Shown: positions 1-9,005, counted from the stretch's first letter. The stretch: 64,000 nucleotides of DNA from an uncultured Pelagibacteraceae bacterium (GCA_902591045.1 CACIZC010000001.1:110937-174936), one strand, 5' to 3'. Program-made: numbers and translations. Notes: generated from the letters alone by a model not told the origin.

Positions 1-411
1 TTCATTGATTGATGAACCAGAGGTTGATGCGGAAAATTGGGGGTAAAGAGGTAAGAGAATTATTTCATTAGGATTGTATTTTTTAACTTCGCTTATTACA
101 TCAATTGCCCTTGGGTGCCAGCATCTCATAACAACAAAGCATTTATAATTTCCTTTTTCTGATAGTTTTTTTTCTAAAGCTTTTGCTTGATCCTGGGTTA
201 ATTCAAGAATTGGAGATTTATTTCCGATTTCTCTATAAATATTTTTTGCTATTGGAGTCCTTTTTTTAGAAATAAATTTTGCCAAAGGATATCTAAAAAT
301 TGTAGGTATGCTAATTATAGCTGGATCATTAAATAAATTAAAAAGAAAAGGCTCAACGCTGCTTAGTTTGTCGGGACCACCTAAATTAAATAAAATAACA
401 ACCTTTTTCAT
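1..411 (-). CDS. hemH: Ferrochelatase, N-terminal part (gene cut by window edge)
   Basis: Reverse-strand reading frame of 137 codons, open at the window edge, beginning [15 protein letters not shown], the typical ferrochelatase N-terminus. The motif [16 protein letters not shown] near the visible end matches the family's PLYPQYSxxT active-site region. It would insert Fe2+ into protoporphyrin IX, the last step of haem synthesis, at the inner membrane. Its ATG (411-409) directly follows the hemE stop codon (414-412), so hemE and hemH are one translationally coupled unit reading away from the putative origin. The catalytic His/Glu region and the C-terminus lie outside the window. Family call is confident; only integrity cannot be judged. 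Confidence 0.93.
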   Translation of the reverse strand, partial: MKKVVILFNLGGPDKLSSVEPFLFNLFNDPAIISIPTIFRYPLAKFISKKRTPIAKNIYREIGNKSPILELTQDQAKALEKKLSEKGNYKCFVVMRCWHPRAIDVISEVKKYNPNEIILLPLYPQFSASTSGSSINE

Positions 412-1419
412 TTATTCTTTCTCTCTAACTAACTTGGTAACATAATCTATAATTTCTGGTTTTGTTTCGGGCAAAACACCATGGCCTAGGTTGAATACAT
501 ATGGGTAATCTTTGAATATATTAAGATATTTTTTAGTATTTTTTTTTATATTTTCTTTGTCGGTCAATAATATCTTGGGATCTAACCCCCCCTGAATAGG
601 GGTCCCATTTATTTTTTTTTTTATCCATTCAGGATCAAGGTCATAATCTATGCTTAGACAGCTTGGTTTAACCACTGCATTAAATTCGGTATAGGATTCC
701 CCTATTCCTTTAGGAAAACAAATAACAGGAACTTTTAATGATTTTATATAATCTACAACTTTTAATGTTGGAGTATAACAATAATTAATGAGTTCGGATT
801 TAGGTAATAGACCAGCCCAAGAATCAAAAATTTGAATTATATCTGCTCCTGCCTCAATTTGTTTTTCCGCATGAATACAAATTATTTTTTCAAGTTTTTT
901 TAATAGTTCATTAACTAACGACTTATCTTCATTAATTTTTTCAAAGTTAAAATTTTTTTTGGGAGATTCTTGATTTAACATATACAGCAGAAGAGTCCAT
1001 GGTGCTCCCACAAATCCAATTAAACTTTTGTTATTAAGTTGTTGTTTTACTTTCTCAAAACTTTTGTAAACGGGTTGTAGTTTTTTGACAAAATCTATTG
1101 GATCAGTATTAATTATTTTTTCAATATTAATATTTCCTAAAATTGGCCCTTGTCCTTTTTTAAACTCTACTTGTTGCCCCAATCCATAAGGTATCATTAA
1201 AATATCTGAAAAAATTATAGCAGCATCCAAATCAAATCTTTTTAACGGTTGCAATGTAATTTCATTAACTAAATTAGGGTTTAAACAAAGTTTAATAAAA
1301 TTTGGATTTTTTTTTCTAATTTCCTGAAATTCAGGAAGGTATCTTCCAGCCTGTCTCATATACCACACAGGGGTTTCAAAGGAACTTTTATTTTTTATAC
1401 AGTTTAATAACTTAGTCAT
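412..1419 (-). CDS. hemE: Uroporphyrinogen decarboxylase
   Basis: 335 residues, full length for UroD. It decarboxylates the four acetate side chains of uroporphyrinogen III to give coproporphyrinogen III in the cytoplasm. The N-terminal signature PVWYMRQAGRYLPEF is at residues 17-31, the FSDIL segment with the conserved Asp at residue 72, and the GFVGAPWTL signature at about 135-143. It is the promoter-proximal gene of a hemE-hemH pair and flanks the putative replication origin, as in Caulobacter and Rickettsia. No Shine-Dalgarno sequence is obvious before the ATG. Confidence 0.96.
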   Translation of the reverse strand: MTKLLNCIKNKSSFETPVWYMRQAGRYLPEFQEIRKKNPNFIKLCLNPNLVNEITLQPLKRFDLDAAIIFSDILMIPYGLGQQVEFKKGQGPILGNINIEKIINTDPIDFVKKLQPVYKSFEKVKQQLNNKSLIGFVGAPWTLLLYMLNQESPKKNFNFEKINEDKSLVNELLKKLEKIICIHAEKQIEAGADIIQIFDSWAGLLPKSELINYCYTPTLKVVDYIKSLKVPVICFPKGIGESYTEFNAVVKPSCLSIDYDLDPEWIKKKINGTPIQGGLDPKILLTDKENIKKNTKKYLNIFKDYPYVFNLGHGVLPETKPEIIDYVTKLVREKE

Positions 1420-1496
1420 TATAGTTAATAATATAGATTTAAAATGTTATTAATGTAATAGGTCATGTTAATTAAAGAAACTGTATATTTGTCGTT

Positions 1497-1568
1497 TTAT
1501 CTACATATATACTTAATTAAATTAAACTAAATACTTAGATTTTTTTGCATTATACACAATGTAAATAA
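1497..1568. promoter_or_regulatory. Cluster of three DnaA-box-like 9-mers
   Basis: TTATCTACA (1497-1505, forward), TTATACACA (1550-1558, forward) and TGTAAATAA (1560-1568, i.e. TTATTTACA in reverse). The middle box is perfect against TTATNCACA; the outer two have one mismatch. The last two boxes are separated by one base and point in opposite directions. A fourth, TTATCCACT, lies at 1678-1686 just before the DUF299 start. Confidence 0.65.
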
Positions 1569-1600
1569 ATAATATAAAATTGTTAACAGATGGTTGAACC

Positions 1601-1615
1601 TTAAGAACTTGTTAA
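1601..1615. promoter_or_regulatory. Candidate CtrA-type site TTAA-N7-TTAA
   Basis: TTAA (1601-1604), seven bases, TTAA (1612-1615), within an imperfect inverted repeat CTTAA...TTAAG. This is the full CtrA consensus of Caulobacter, where CtrA silences the origin. In DNA this AT-rich the match could arise by chance; its only support is its position inside the putative origin. I cannot tell from this window whether the organism encodes CtrA. Confidence 0.35.
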
Positions 1616-1692
1616 GTAATGTTATTAAAATATTCATTTTGTGAAATTGCTATTGATATCTAATACTTATATAAAAATTATCCACTAAGTTA

Positions 1693-2514
1693 ATGACAGA
1701 AAAATATCAAATAATTCTAATATCCGATTCCACAGGAGAGACATTGGACCGTATTTTCTTAGCATTACAATCACAGTTTGCAAATTTTGATTATGAAAAA
1801 AAAGAATTTGTTTTTACTAGAACTGAGCAACAAATTAAAAAAATAATAAATGAGTATAAAGAAAAGAGAAATTCCATAATTCTTTACACCATTGTAGATA
1901 CTGCTTTAGAAAAATCTCTAAATAAAATATGCCAAGAAAATAACATTCCATGTTTTGGGGTGTTGGGAAATTTAATTTTAAGCTTTTCTAAATTACTTAA
2001 CCAAAAAGCAACGCACAAACCAAGCGCACAGCACGTTTTAGACGCAGACTATTATAAAAAGATAGAGGCAATCCAATTTACTATGGCACATGATGATGGA
2101 AAAAAAACAGAAGATATAGAAAATGCAGATATTATTCTGCTCGGCGTTAGCAGAACAAGTAAGACACCAACCTCTATTTATTTAGCAAACAGAGGTTATA
2201 AAACTATAAATATTCCTCTAGTTCTTTCACAAAAGATACCCGGTATTTTAGAAAAAGATTCTAAAAAATTCTGTATCATAGGATTATTTGCTGATCCCGA
2301 AAGATTATCAGAAATTAGAAAAATTAGAGTAAACACTAATACAAGCATTGATTTAAAGCTTTATACAAACACAGACAAAATTAGAGAAGAGGTTGATAAT
2401 TCTAAAAAGCTTTTCAAAAAATTTAACTGGCCAATTATTGATGTGACCAGAAGATCTGTAGAAGAAACAGCAGCATCTATAATTAAAATTTTTGAAATTA
2501 AAAAGCAAAAATGA
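1693..2514 (+). CDS. DUF299 family kinase/pyrophosphorylase (RP001-like; PEP synthase or PPDK regulator)
   Basis: 273 residues, usual length for the bifunctional serine/threonine kinase/phosphorylase family that inactivates and reactivates PEP synthase or pyruvate phosphate dikinase by phosphorylating the target. The N-terminal segment IILISDSTGET and the P-loop-like GVSRTSKT at residues 151-158 are family hallmarks. The target cannot be inferred because no ppsA or ppdK lies in the window. It starts a tightly overlapping operon: its TGA shares bases with the ATG of maf (ATGA, 2511-2514). The same gene borders the origin in Caulobacter and Rickettsia. No clear Shine-Dalgarno site; a DnaA-like box sits 6 bp before the ATG. 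Confidence 0.9.
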   Translation: MTEKYQIILISDSTGETLDRIFLALQSQFANFDYEKKEFVFTRTEQQIKKIINEYKEKRNSIILYTIVDTALEKSLNKICQENNIPCFGVLGNLILSFSKLLNQKATHKPSAQHVLDADYYKKIEAIQFTMAHDDGKKTEDIENADIILLGVSRTSKTPTSIYLANRGYKTINIPLVLSQKIPGILEKDSKKFCIIGLFADPERLSEIRKIRVNTNTSIDLKLYTNTDKIREEVDNSKKLFKKFNWPIIDVTRRSVEETAASIIKIFEIKKQK

Positions 2515-3089
2515 AAATAATTTTAGCATCAAAAAGCGGAGTCAGAAAAAAAATTTTAAACGAGAACCAGATAACTTGTGATGTCAAACCATCAAATATT
2601 GATGAGAATGATGTAAAAGAATCTTTATTGAGCGAGGGAGCAAATCCTGAAATTATTTCAAAAAATTTAGCTGAACTAAAAGCAAATAAAGTAAGCCAAA
2701 AAAATCCAGACAAAATTGTATTGGGAGCTGATAGCGTTATTGATTTAAAAGGGGAGCTTATTTCAAAACCAAAAGACAGAAAAGAAGCCTTAAAAATATT
2801 GGAAAAACTTAATGGTAAACAGCACCAATTAATAAGTTCTGTTTGTATATCTAAAAATGGATCTATGATTTGGAATTATACAGACGCCTCTTCCCTAACA
2901 ATGAAAAAGCTAAATTTTGACGAAATTAAAGCTTACTTAGAAAAAATAAATGATAAAGATCTTTATGCCTACGGTGTTTACCAAATCGAAGCTGATGGTA
3001 GATCTCTTTTTTCTAAAATTGAAGGTGATGAAAATTCAATTATGGGTTTGCCCGTTAAACAAATAAAAGAATATCTTAATTTATTATAA
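2511..3089 (+). CDS. maf: Maf-like nucleotide pyrophosphatase
   Basis: 192 residues. Maf proteins hydrolyse non-canonical or modified NTPs to NMP and PPi in the cytoplasm. The N-terminus IILASKSGVRKKIL corresponds to the family signature SxSPRRxxLL, but the usual Pro-Arg is replaced by Gly-Val; the catalytic Asp is in GADSVI (D74), and the C-terminal EGDENSIMGLP matches the EGDYYNVVGLP-type motif. It overlaps the preceding gene by ATGA and the following aroE by one base (TAATG). Substrate preference (dTTP/UTP versus m7GTP type) is not assigned. Confidence 0.9.
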   Translation: MKIILASKSGVRKKILNENQITCDVKPSNIDENDVKESLLSEGANPEIISKNLAELKANKVSQKNPDKIVLGADSVIDLKGELISKPKDRKEALKILEKLNGKQHQLISSVCISKNGSMIWNYTDASSLTMKKLNFDEIKAYLEKINDKDLYAYGVYQIEADGRSLFSKIEGDENSIMGLPVKQIKEYLNLL

Positions 3090-3886
3090 TGAAAAAATAT
3101 TTAGTTATTGGAAATCCTGTAGAACACTCATTGTCACCAAAAATTCATAATTATTGGATTAAAAAGAATAAAATCGATGCGATATATGAAAAAAAACTTC
3201 TCACTGAGAAAGATATAAAATCTATCATAAATGATATCATTAACGAAAAAATTCACGGCATAAATGTTACTGTACCATTTAAAAAATCAGTTATTCCGTT
3301 CCTAGACGGTTTAAGTCATATTGCAAGAGAAACTGAGTCTGTAAATACAGTTTATAAAAAAGATGGTAAAATTATAGGAGACAATACAGACGTTAAAGGA
3401 TTCGAAAATGCGATTAAAAATATAAATTTTGACATCAAAGATAAAAAAGCTTTTGTTCTTGGAGCTGGGGGAGTTGCCCCTTCAATTATTTTTGCACTTA
3501 AAAAAATGGGAATTTCTGAAATTTTTTTAAGTAACAGAACAAAGGATAAAGCTGAAAATTTAAAAAAAATTATTCCAGAATTACAAATTGTTAACTGGGG
3601 AGAAATGCCAATTTTTGACATAATCATAAACGCAACAAGTTTGGGGCTTAAAAGCAATGATGAAATTAAATTAGATTTTAGCAAAGTGGGATCAAACAAG
3701 TTGTTTTATGATGTTATATACAGCCCTGAATTTACTAAATTTCTCTTACGAGGAAAAGAAACGGGCAATCAATTTGAAAATGGGAAAAGCATGTTTGTTT
3801 ATCAGGCACAATTGTCATTTGAGATTTGGCACGGCATTAAACCAAAAGCCGATAAAAATATTATTGAAATGTTAAAAAATGATTAA
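3089..3886 (+). CDS. aroE: Shikimate dehydrogenase
   Basis: 265 residues. Reduces 3-dehydroshikimate to shikimate with NADPH in aromatic amino acid synthesis. Visible: GNPVEHSLSPKIHN (residues 8-21, shikimate-binding Ser14 and Ser16), NVTVPFKK with the catalytic lysine at about 65, GDNTDVKGF with Asp101, and the nucleotide-binding loop VLGAGGVAPS (123-132). All key residues are present. Start ATG overlaps the maf stop by one base; the C-terminus overlaps coaE by 8 nt, so the genes are translationally coupled. Confidence 0.95.
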   Translation: MKKYLVIGNPVEHSLSPKIHNYWIKKNKIDAIYEKKLLTEKDIKSIINDIINEKIHGINVTVPFKKSVIPFLDGLSHIARETESVNTVYKKDGKIIGDNTDVKGFENAIKNINFDIKDKKAFVLGAGGVAPSIIFALKKMGISEIFLSNRTKDKAENLKKIIPELQIVNWGEMPIFDIIINATSLGLKSNDEIKLDFSKVGSNKLFYDVIYSPEFTKFLLRGKETGNQFENGKSMFVYQAQLSFEIWHGIKPKADKNIIEMLKND

Positions 3887-4442
3887 AATTGGGATTACAG
3901 GCTCCCTAGCTTCAGGCAAGTCTACAGTTGCGAATATTATTTCAAAAAATAAATACCCTATTTTTAGCGCTGATAAGGTTGTAAAAAATTTATACAAAAA
4001 AAATTTTTTTATAAAAAAAGTTAAATCTAAATTTAAACTAAAAAATTCAAAAAATATTAAAATTCAAGTTAAGAATTTAATAAAAAAAGATAAGAATAAA
4101 TTACAAAAGCTAGAATCAATAATACATCCGTTGGTAAGAAAAGAAATGAATAGGAGCTTAAAAACTAAAAAGAATTTTAATATTTCAATTTTTGAAATTC
4201 CATTATTAATTGAAGGGAAATTAACTAAATATTTTGATATAATTTTATTCGTTGCGGCAAATGAAAAAATAAGGTTAAGGAGGTATATTCAAAGGGGAGG
4301 AAATAAAAAGATATTCACAATTTTAAATAAAAGACAAATGTCGCAGAAGAAAAAAATAAAAAAAAGTGATTTTATAATTTACAATAATAGATCTGTTAAA
4401 AATTTAAAAAAAAGATTAGATATTATTTTAAAACGACTATGA
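3879..4442 (+). CDS. coaE: Dephospho-CoA kinase
   Basis: 187 residues; final step of coenzyme A synthesis, phosphorylating the 3'-OH of dephospho-CoA with ATP. P-loop GSLASGKST at residues 8-16, FSADKV with the catalytic Asp, IHPLVRKEM and FEIPLLIE motifs follow in family order. The protein is exceptionally rich in Lys, Asn and Ile, reflecting AT drift rather than loss: all motifs are intact. It overlaps aroE by 8 nt and dnaQ by ATGA. Confidence 0.93.
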   Translation: MIKIGITGSLASGKSTVANIISKNKYPIFSADKVVKNLYKKNFFIKKVKSKFKLKNSKNIKIQVKNLIKKDKNKLQKLESIIHPLVRKEMNRSLKTKKNFNISIFEIPLLIEGKLTKYFDIILFVAANEKIRLRRYIQRGGNKKIFTILNKRQMSQKKKIKKSDFIIYNNRSVKNLKKRLDIILKRL

Positions 4443-5110
4443 GCGAAATTTTTCTAGATACCGAAACAACCGGTTTATCTGTGCAAGAAGACCATAGAAT
4501 AATAGAGATTGCATGTATAGAAACCAAAGATCTTATTCCCACAAATAAAATTTTCCACAAAGTAATAAATCCAGAAAGAAAAGTTTCTGAAGAAGCGTCA
4601 AAAATACATGGTTTCACAGATGAAATTTTAAAAGATAAAAATAAATTTAAAGATGTAGCTGATGAATTTTTAAGTTTTATAAAAGGTAAACAATTAATAA
4701 TTCACAATGCTCCATTTGATGTCTCATTTCTGAATAATGAATTAAAAAAAGTAAACAAAAATATTATAGATGTCAAAGAGGTTATAGATTCCCTAGAACT
4801 TGCTAGAATAAAATTTCCTGGTGCTTCAAATTCTTTAGATAGTTTATGTAAAAGGTTTAATATTGATCTTTCCAAAAGAACCAAACATAATGCTTTACTT
4901 GATTGTGAACTTTTAAGAGAAGTCTATATAAATCTTACTGAACAAAAAGAACCATCTCTAATTTTAAGAGATGATAATATTGGTAACAATTTTACAAATA
5001 ATAGCAAAATTAATAAAGATTATTCTAAAACTATAATTCAACCATCTATTTCTGAATTAACAAATCATAAACAATTTTTAAATAAAGAATTTAAAAAAAA
5101 TTACTTTTGA
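4439..5110 (+). CDS. dnaQ: DNA polymerase III epsilon subunit (3'-5' proofreading exonuclease)
   Basis: 223 residues. DEDDh exonuclease: Exo I FLDTETTG (Asp7, Glu9), Exo II IHNAPFDVSFL, Exo III TKHNALLDCELL with the catalytic His and Asp. The C-terminal extension beyond about residue 175 would carry the alpha-subunit contact. Last gene of the origin-proximal rightward operon; its 3' end overlaps the convergent secB by 10 bp, leaving no room for a terminator between them. Confidence 0.95.
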   Translation: MSEIFLDTETTGLSVQEDHRIIEIACIETKDLIPTNKIFHKVINPERKVSEEASKIHGFTDEILKDKNKFKDVADEFLSFIKGKQLIIHNAPFDVSFLNNELKKVNKNIIDVKEVIDSLELARIKFPGASNSLDSLCKRFNIDLSKRTKHNALLDCELLREVYINLTEQKEPSLILRDDNIGNNFTNNSKINKDYSKTIIQPSISELTNHKQFLNKEFKKNYF

Positions 5111-5517
5111 TTTTTCTTTGCTTCGTGCAGTTTATTGAAATCTATATTGTCTAAACTAAATGTTTTAAAACCAGATTTTTCAAATAAAACAGAAACAATT
5201 TTTTGAATATCTGGGTATATTTCTGTTGGAACTTTTACTAACAGAATCTTTTCCATTTCTTCTTTTTGAATTTCTTTTTCTAGAGTTACTACTGATGAAT
5301 ATAAAATTTGTACTCTAGCATTATTTTTTTCATCTTTTTTTCCTTCAAATCCTAAACGAGTGTCAACTTCAATAATTTTTTCTTTCAAATTTTTACTGCT
5401 TATATCAATTTTGATTTGATAATTTTTAATATTTTTTTCTAAAAGAAAAAAAGTTTTGGCATCCGGAATTTCAAAAGATAAATCCTTTACATATTTTGAA
5501 ACAATTTTATAAGTCAT
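5101..5517 (-). CDS. secB: Protein-export chaperone SecB
   Basis: 138 residues, a little short for SecB (about 150-160). Holds preproteins unfolded and passes them to SecA. The central VDTRLGFEGKKDEKN and the YPDIQKIVSVLFEKSGF segment correspond to conserved SecB regions (YP...R..I.....GGFP in typical members). The SecA-binding acidic C-terminal tail is short and lysine-ended here, so SecA interaction may differ. It overlaps fxsA by 11 nt on the same strand. The sequence is divergent, as usual for SAR11, but context next to dnaQ in alphaproteobacteria supports the call. Confidence 0.85.
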   Translation of the reverse strand: MTYKIVSKYVKDLSFEIPDAKTFFLLEKNIKNYQIKIDISSKNLKEKIIEVDTRLGFEGKKDEKNNARVQILYSSVVTLEKEIQKEEMEKILLVKVPTEIYPDIQKIVSVLFEKSGFKTFSLDNIDFNKLHEAKKNQK

Positions 5518-5926
5518 CTTTGTCCTTTTTTTCTACAACCTCGCCTTCTATATAATTTTCATCAACATTTTTAACATTTATTTTTTTCTTTAAGTAAAGA
5601 TTGATTATCATTTTTCGTGTTAAAGGTATTAATAATAAAAAACCAATCACGTCTGTTATAAAACCTGGCAGTATAAGTAAAAGAGCCGCAAAAGCTATGG
5701 AAGCGCCTGATATTATTTCAAAAAGCGGCATTTTGTTTTTATAGATATTGTAAATACCTGAACGTAAAGTATTTAATCCTGCAATTTTGGCAAAATAAAT
5801 ACCTGTTACCGCAGTCAAAAAAATTAAGCCTATAGTGGTAAATGCTCCAATATTTTGACCAATTTTGATCATTACAAATATTTCTACCGCGGGAATCCCA
5901 ATTAATATTAAAAATAGTGTGTTCAT
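5507..5926 (-). CDS. fxsA: FxsA family inner-membrane protein
   Basis: 139 residues. N-terminal MNTLFLILIGIPAVEIFVMIKIG and the central GLNTLRSGIYNIYKNKMPLFEIISGASIAFAALLLILPGFITDVIG pattern (described here by position 54-99) are typical of FxsA, a three- to four-helix membrane protein whose E. coli member interferes with phage-exclusion protein PifA. Normal cell function is unknown. A charged cytoplasmic tail follows the last helix at about residue 112. First gene of the leftward fxsA-secB pair, divergent from the Tim44-like gene. Confidence 0.88.
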   Translation of the reverse strand: MNTLFLILIGIPAVEIFVMIKIGQNIGAFTTIGLIFLTAVTGIYFAKIAGLNTLRSGIYNIYKNKMPLFEIISGASIAFAALLLILPGFITDVIGFLLLIPLTRKMIINLYLKKKINVKNVDENYIEGEVVEKKDKDDL

Positions 5927-5972
5927 TTTGTTAGTTTTAAAATTATATTAATAATGTATATTTATCAAATAA

Positions 5973-6578
5973 ATGAATAACGAATTTGGATATCTTGATA
6001 TTATATTGCTTGCAATGATCGCAGGGTTTATAATTTTGAGATTAAGGAATATTTTGGGACGTAAAACAGGCCATCAAGGCAAAGTACCTGTAAATTTTTC
6101 TGATAAAAAATTTGAACAATTTAAAAAAGAAACAAATTTTACCGAAAAAAAACAACCAGTCGAATTTGATAAAGATCAAAAGAAACAGTTCCTTAAAGGG
6201 GCTGAGATTGCTTATGAGACTATAATTAACTCTTTTGCTAAAGGCGATGTTAATAGTTTAAAACCATTACTAACAAAAGAAATGAATGATAATTTTCAAT
6301 CTGCCATAAAAGATAGAAGATCTAAAAATTTAAAGTCCGAACTTACCTTTATAGGCATCAAATCTTCTGCAATTGAAAAATTTGAAAAAACTACCGAAGC
6401 TCTTTTTTTTAGTGTTAAATTTGTAAGTGAGATAATTTCTTGCAAAAAAGACAAAGACAATAATATTATCGAGGGTGATCCCAATAAAATAAAAACTGTA
6501 ATAGATCGTTGGAAATTTACCAGAAAAAAAACAAGCATGAGTCCCAACTGGTACTTGACCGAAATTAAATCTAGTTGA
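5973..6578 (+). CDS. Tim44-like domain protein, inner membrane anchored
   Basis: 201 residues. One N-terminal membrane segment (LDIILLAMIAGFIILRL, residues 8-24), a basic linker, then a Tim44/calcineurin-B-like alpha+beta domain from about residue 68 (FLKGAEIAYETIINSFAKGD). Alphaproteobacteria carry this soluble-facing Tim44 relative, often in the same fxsA/smr neighbourhood; the mitochondrial homologue tethers Hsp70 to the translocon. The bacterial role is not settled. Its TGA overlaps the TTG start of the next gene. Confidence 0.85.
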   Translation: MNNEFGYLDIILLAMIAGFIILRLRNILGRKTGHQGKVPVNFSDKKFEQFKKETNFTEKKQPVEFDKDQKKQFLKGAEIAYETIINSFAKGDVNSLKPLLTKEMNDNFQSAIKDRRSKNLKSELTFIGIKSSAIEKFEKTTEALFFSVKFVSEIISCKKDKDNNIIEGDPNKIKTVIDRWKFTRKKTSMSPNWYLTEIKSS

Positions 6579-7006
6579 TCAAAAAAGACAAAATTTCCGA
6601 TAAAGATTTAAGGGACTGGAAAGATTTTCTTGAAAAGCCTTCAAATATTTATGACAAAGGAGAACAGAGCAAGGAAAATACAAATTATAAAAAAAAATTT
6701 AGATTTGACTTGCATGGCTACTCTATAGAAAAAGCTAAGTCTACTGTATTTGATATTATTGAAAAATGTCATTCGGATGGGATTTCAGAAATTATACTTG
6801 TTACAGGAAAAGGTTTACACTCTAATTCTGAGGAAAGCGTTTATGTTTCAAAAGATCATAATAAACTTAAATATATTATTCCAGAGTATATTAAAACAAA
6901 TGAAGACTTAAATTCTAAAATAATCAAAGTTTACTCTCCCCAAGAAAAACAGGGTGGAGAGGGAGTTTTAATTTTAAAGATTAAAAAATTAAAGAATAAA
7001 TCTTGA
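6575..7006 (+). CDS. Smr domain protein
   Basis: 143 residues. A C-terminal Smr domain with the [11 protein letters not shown] motif (conserved DLHG, residue about 46) and ILVTGKG (the TGxG motif). Small standalone Smr proteins are nucleic-acid binding or nicking proteins; in some bacteria they act on collided ribosomes, but that role is not shown for this type. Start is TTG at 6575, overlapping the upstream TGA by two bases; no in-frame ATG precedes the domain. Convergent overlap of 18 bp with hslU. Confidence 0.88.
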   Translation: MIKKDKISDKDLRDWKDFLEKPSNIYDKGEQSKENTNYKKKFRFDLHGYSIEKAKSTVFDIIEKCHSDGISEIILVTGKGLHSNSEESVYVSKDHNKLKYIIPEYIKTNEDLNSKIIKVYSPQEKQGGEGVLILKIKKLKNKS

Positions 7007-8359
7007 TAAGTCTGTATCTTTAACAAGATTGCCTAAATTTTTTATTACATAATTCTTATCAATTAATATTTTTTGTCCAGATTTATCGGATGCTGTAAAG
7101 CTAATTTCATCTAAGACTTTTTCTATGATAGTATGTAGTCGTCTGGCACCAATATTCTCTACGGTAGAATTAATTTCTGTAGAAAGTTTAGCAAGCATAT
7201 CAATACCATCTTCGGAGAAATCTAAATCAACATCTTCTGTCTTTAACAAAGCTTTATATTGTTTAATTAAGCTATTATCTGGTTCCTTTAAAATTCTTTT
7301 AAAATCATCTTCTGTTAGCGCTTTAAGTTCTACACGAATAGGAAGACGTCCTTGTAATTCTGGAAGTAAATCTGAAGGTTTTGCTAATTGAAATGCTCCA
7401 GATGCAATAAATAAAACATGATCAGTTTTTACAGGTCCGTATTTTGTATTTACAGTCGTTCCCTCAATTAATGGTAACAAATCTCTCTGCACACCTTCTC
7501 TTGATACATCTCCCCCAACTCTATCGCCTCTTGCAGAAACTTTGTCTATCTCATCTAAAAAAACTATTCCATTGTTTTCAGTAGACTCTTTTGCTTCTTT
7601 AACAATCTTGTCTTGTTCTATCATCTTATCAGATTCTTGAGTTACTAATATTTCGTGTGATTCTTTAACAGACATCTTTTTTTTCTTTCCTTTTGTTCCC
7701 ATAGATTTTCCAAGCATTTCTCCTAAATTTACCATCCCAATATTTGCGCCTGACATTCCAGGTATTTCAAAACTTGGCATACCAGAAGATGCATCGTTAA
7801 CTTCTATTTCAATCTCATTATTATCTAGATCACCAGAACGTAGTCTTTTTCTAAAGCTCTCTCTAGTTGCTAAACTAGCTTTTTTACCCACCAGAGCATC
7901 TAAAACTTTTTCCTCAGCAGATAATTGGGCTTTTGCATGAACTTCTTTTCTTTTCTTTTCTTTTTCCATTGCAATAGCTATTTCTATTAAATCTCTGATT
8001 ATTTGTTCCACATCTCTCCCAACATAACCAACTTCTGTGAATCTTGTGGCCTCGACTTTAATAAAAGGTGCTTGTGCTAATTTAGACAATCTTCTTGATA
8101 TTTCAGTTTTTCCAACTCCAGTTGGTCCAATCATTAATATATTTTTAGGAAGAACTTCATCTCTCATTTCATCCGAAAGAGCTTGCCTTCTCCATCTGTT
8201 TCTTAAAGCTACTGCAACAGCCCTTTTTGCTTCTTTTTGTCCTATAACATATCTGTCAAGTTCCGAAACAATCTCTCGAGGAGATAGTGCGCTTACTTTC
8301 GATTTGTTTTTTTTAGAGCCATCTTTTACTATTTTAAGATTCGGTACTTTTTGTATCAT
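6989..8359 (-). CDS. hslU: ATP-dependent protease ATPase subunit HslU
   Basis: 456 residues. AAA+ unfoldase that feeds substrates to HslV. The family start [16 protein letters not shown] begins at about residue 26, so there is a 22-residue lysine-rich N-terminal addition compared with E. coli. Walker A GPTGVGKT (78-85), Walker B VFLDEIDK and the sensor-II region GARRLHTI are intact, and the C-terminus ends LSRFIL, the HslV-activating tail. Overlaps hslV by ATGA, forming the classic hslVU pair. Confidence 0.96.
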   Translation of the reverse strand: MIQKVPNLKIVKDGSKKNKSKVSALSPREIVSELDRYVIGQKEAKRAVAVALRNRWRRQALSDEMRDEVLPKNILMIGPTGVGKTEISRRLSKLAQAPFIKVEATRFTEVGYVGRDVEQIIRDLIEIAIAMEKEKKRKEVHAKAQLSAEEKVLDALVGKKASLATRESFRKRLRSGDLDNNEIEIEVNDASSGMPSFEIPGMSGANIGMVNLGEMLGKSMGTKGKKKKMSVKESHEILVTQESDKMIEQDKIVKEAKESTENNGIVFLDEIDKVSARGDRVGGDVSREGVQRDLLPLIEGTTVNTKYGPVKTDHVLFIASGAFQLAKPSDLLPELQGRLPIRVELKALTEDDFKRILKEPDNSLIKQYKALLKTEDVDLDFSEDGIDMLAKLSTEINSTVENIGARRLHTIIEKVLDEISFTASDKSGQKILIDKNYVIKNLGNLVKDTDLSRFIL

Positions 8360-8901
8360 TGGGAAACCTTTTCCATCGTAATATTTTCATTTGTGAATAC
8401 ACAAATTTCAGAAGCTACCTTTAAAGATTTTTTAGCAATTTCCTCAGCAGATAAATTACCACCTATTAAAACTTTTGCTGCGGCAAGAGCATAATTACCT
8501 CCAGAACCAATACCAATTATACCGTCTTCTGGTTCTAATACATCTCCAGTACCAGAGATGATAAAACTTTTTTCTTTGTCTGCTACAGCCATCAATGCTT
8601 CTAATCTTCTAAGGTATTTGTCCGTTCGCCAGTCTTTTGCTAATTCCACTGCTGCCCTTGTTAAATTGCCAGCATGTTTTTCTAATTTTGCTTCTAACCT
8701 TTCAAATAACGTTAATGCGTCTGCTGTTGAACCAGCAAATCCTGCAATTACATTTCGTTTATCAATTTTTCTTACTTTTTTTGCTTTGCTTTTTAAAACA
8801 GTGTTACCCAAACTAACTTGTCCATCACCTGCCACAACAGTCTGACCTCCCTTTCTTATCAGGACTATAGTAGTTCCATGCCATTTCTCCATTGTATTCA
8901 T
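8356..8901 (-). CDS. hslV: ATP-dependent protease peptidase subunit HslV
   Basis: 181 residues. Threonine peptidase of the HslUV proteasome-like complex. The N-terminus [11 protein letters not shown] places the catalytic Thr at residue 10 after a short propeptide, as in other alphaproteobacteria; [21 protein letters not shown] follows in two conserved blocks. Translation could also begin at the second Met (residue 4). The divergent hisB lies 104 bp away, so that gap should hold promoters for both; I see no near-consensus promoter in it. Confidence 0.96.
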   Translation of the reverse strand: MNTMEKWHGTTIVLIRKGGQTVVAGDGQVSLGNTVLKSKAKKVRKIDKRNVIAGFAGSTADALTLFERLEAKLEKHAGNLTRAAVELAKDWRTDKYLRRLEALMAVADKEKSFIISGTGDVLEPEDGIIGIGSGGNYALAAAKVLIGGNLSAEEIAKKSLKVASEICVFTNENITMEKVSQ

Positions 8902-9005
8902 TATATATTGTATGTGGAGATTGAATTTGAATCTTCAAGGTCTAGCCCTCATTTATTGCTAAATACTAAATTTAACTATATATCTTTAAATAAATTTCAT
9001 AATTT

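Larger units (their letters stand above)
1420..1692. other. oriC: Probable chromosomal replication origin (oriC)
   Basis: A 273-bp non-coding, extremely AT-rich gap between divergent hemE and the DUF299 gene. Seen directly: TTATACACA at 1550-1558 (fits TTATNCACA exactly), and single-mismatch boxes TTATCTACA at 1497-1505, TTATTTACA on the reverse strand at 1560-1568 and TTATCCACT at 1678-1686. A run of A/T at about 1506-1600 could serve as the unwinding element. Known: in Caulobacter the origin lies between hemE and the RP001 homologue, and Rickettsia keeps the same gene order. The genes diverge away from the gap on both sides, as expected for leading-strand bias. The origin call is inference from box cluster plus synteny; cumulative GC skew of the whole chromosome was not available. 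Confidence 0.75.

Noticed and set aside
5101..5110. Frameshift or truncation at the dnaQ/secB overlap
   Set aside because: Both proteins end with family-plausible lengths. A 10-bp convergent overlap is in line with others in this compact genome.
7125..8845. Long open frames antisense to hslU and hslV
   Set aside because: Serine/leucine-rich mirror translations of conserved genes. They lack a start context and are contradicted by intact HslU/HslV motifs on the other strand.
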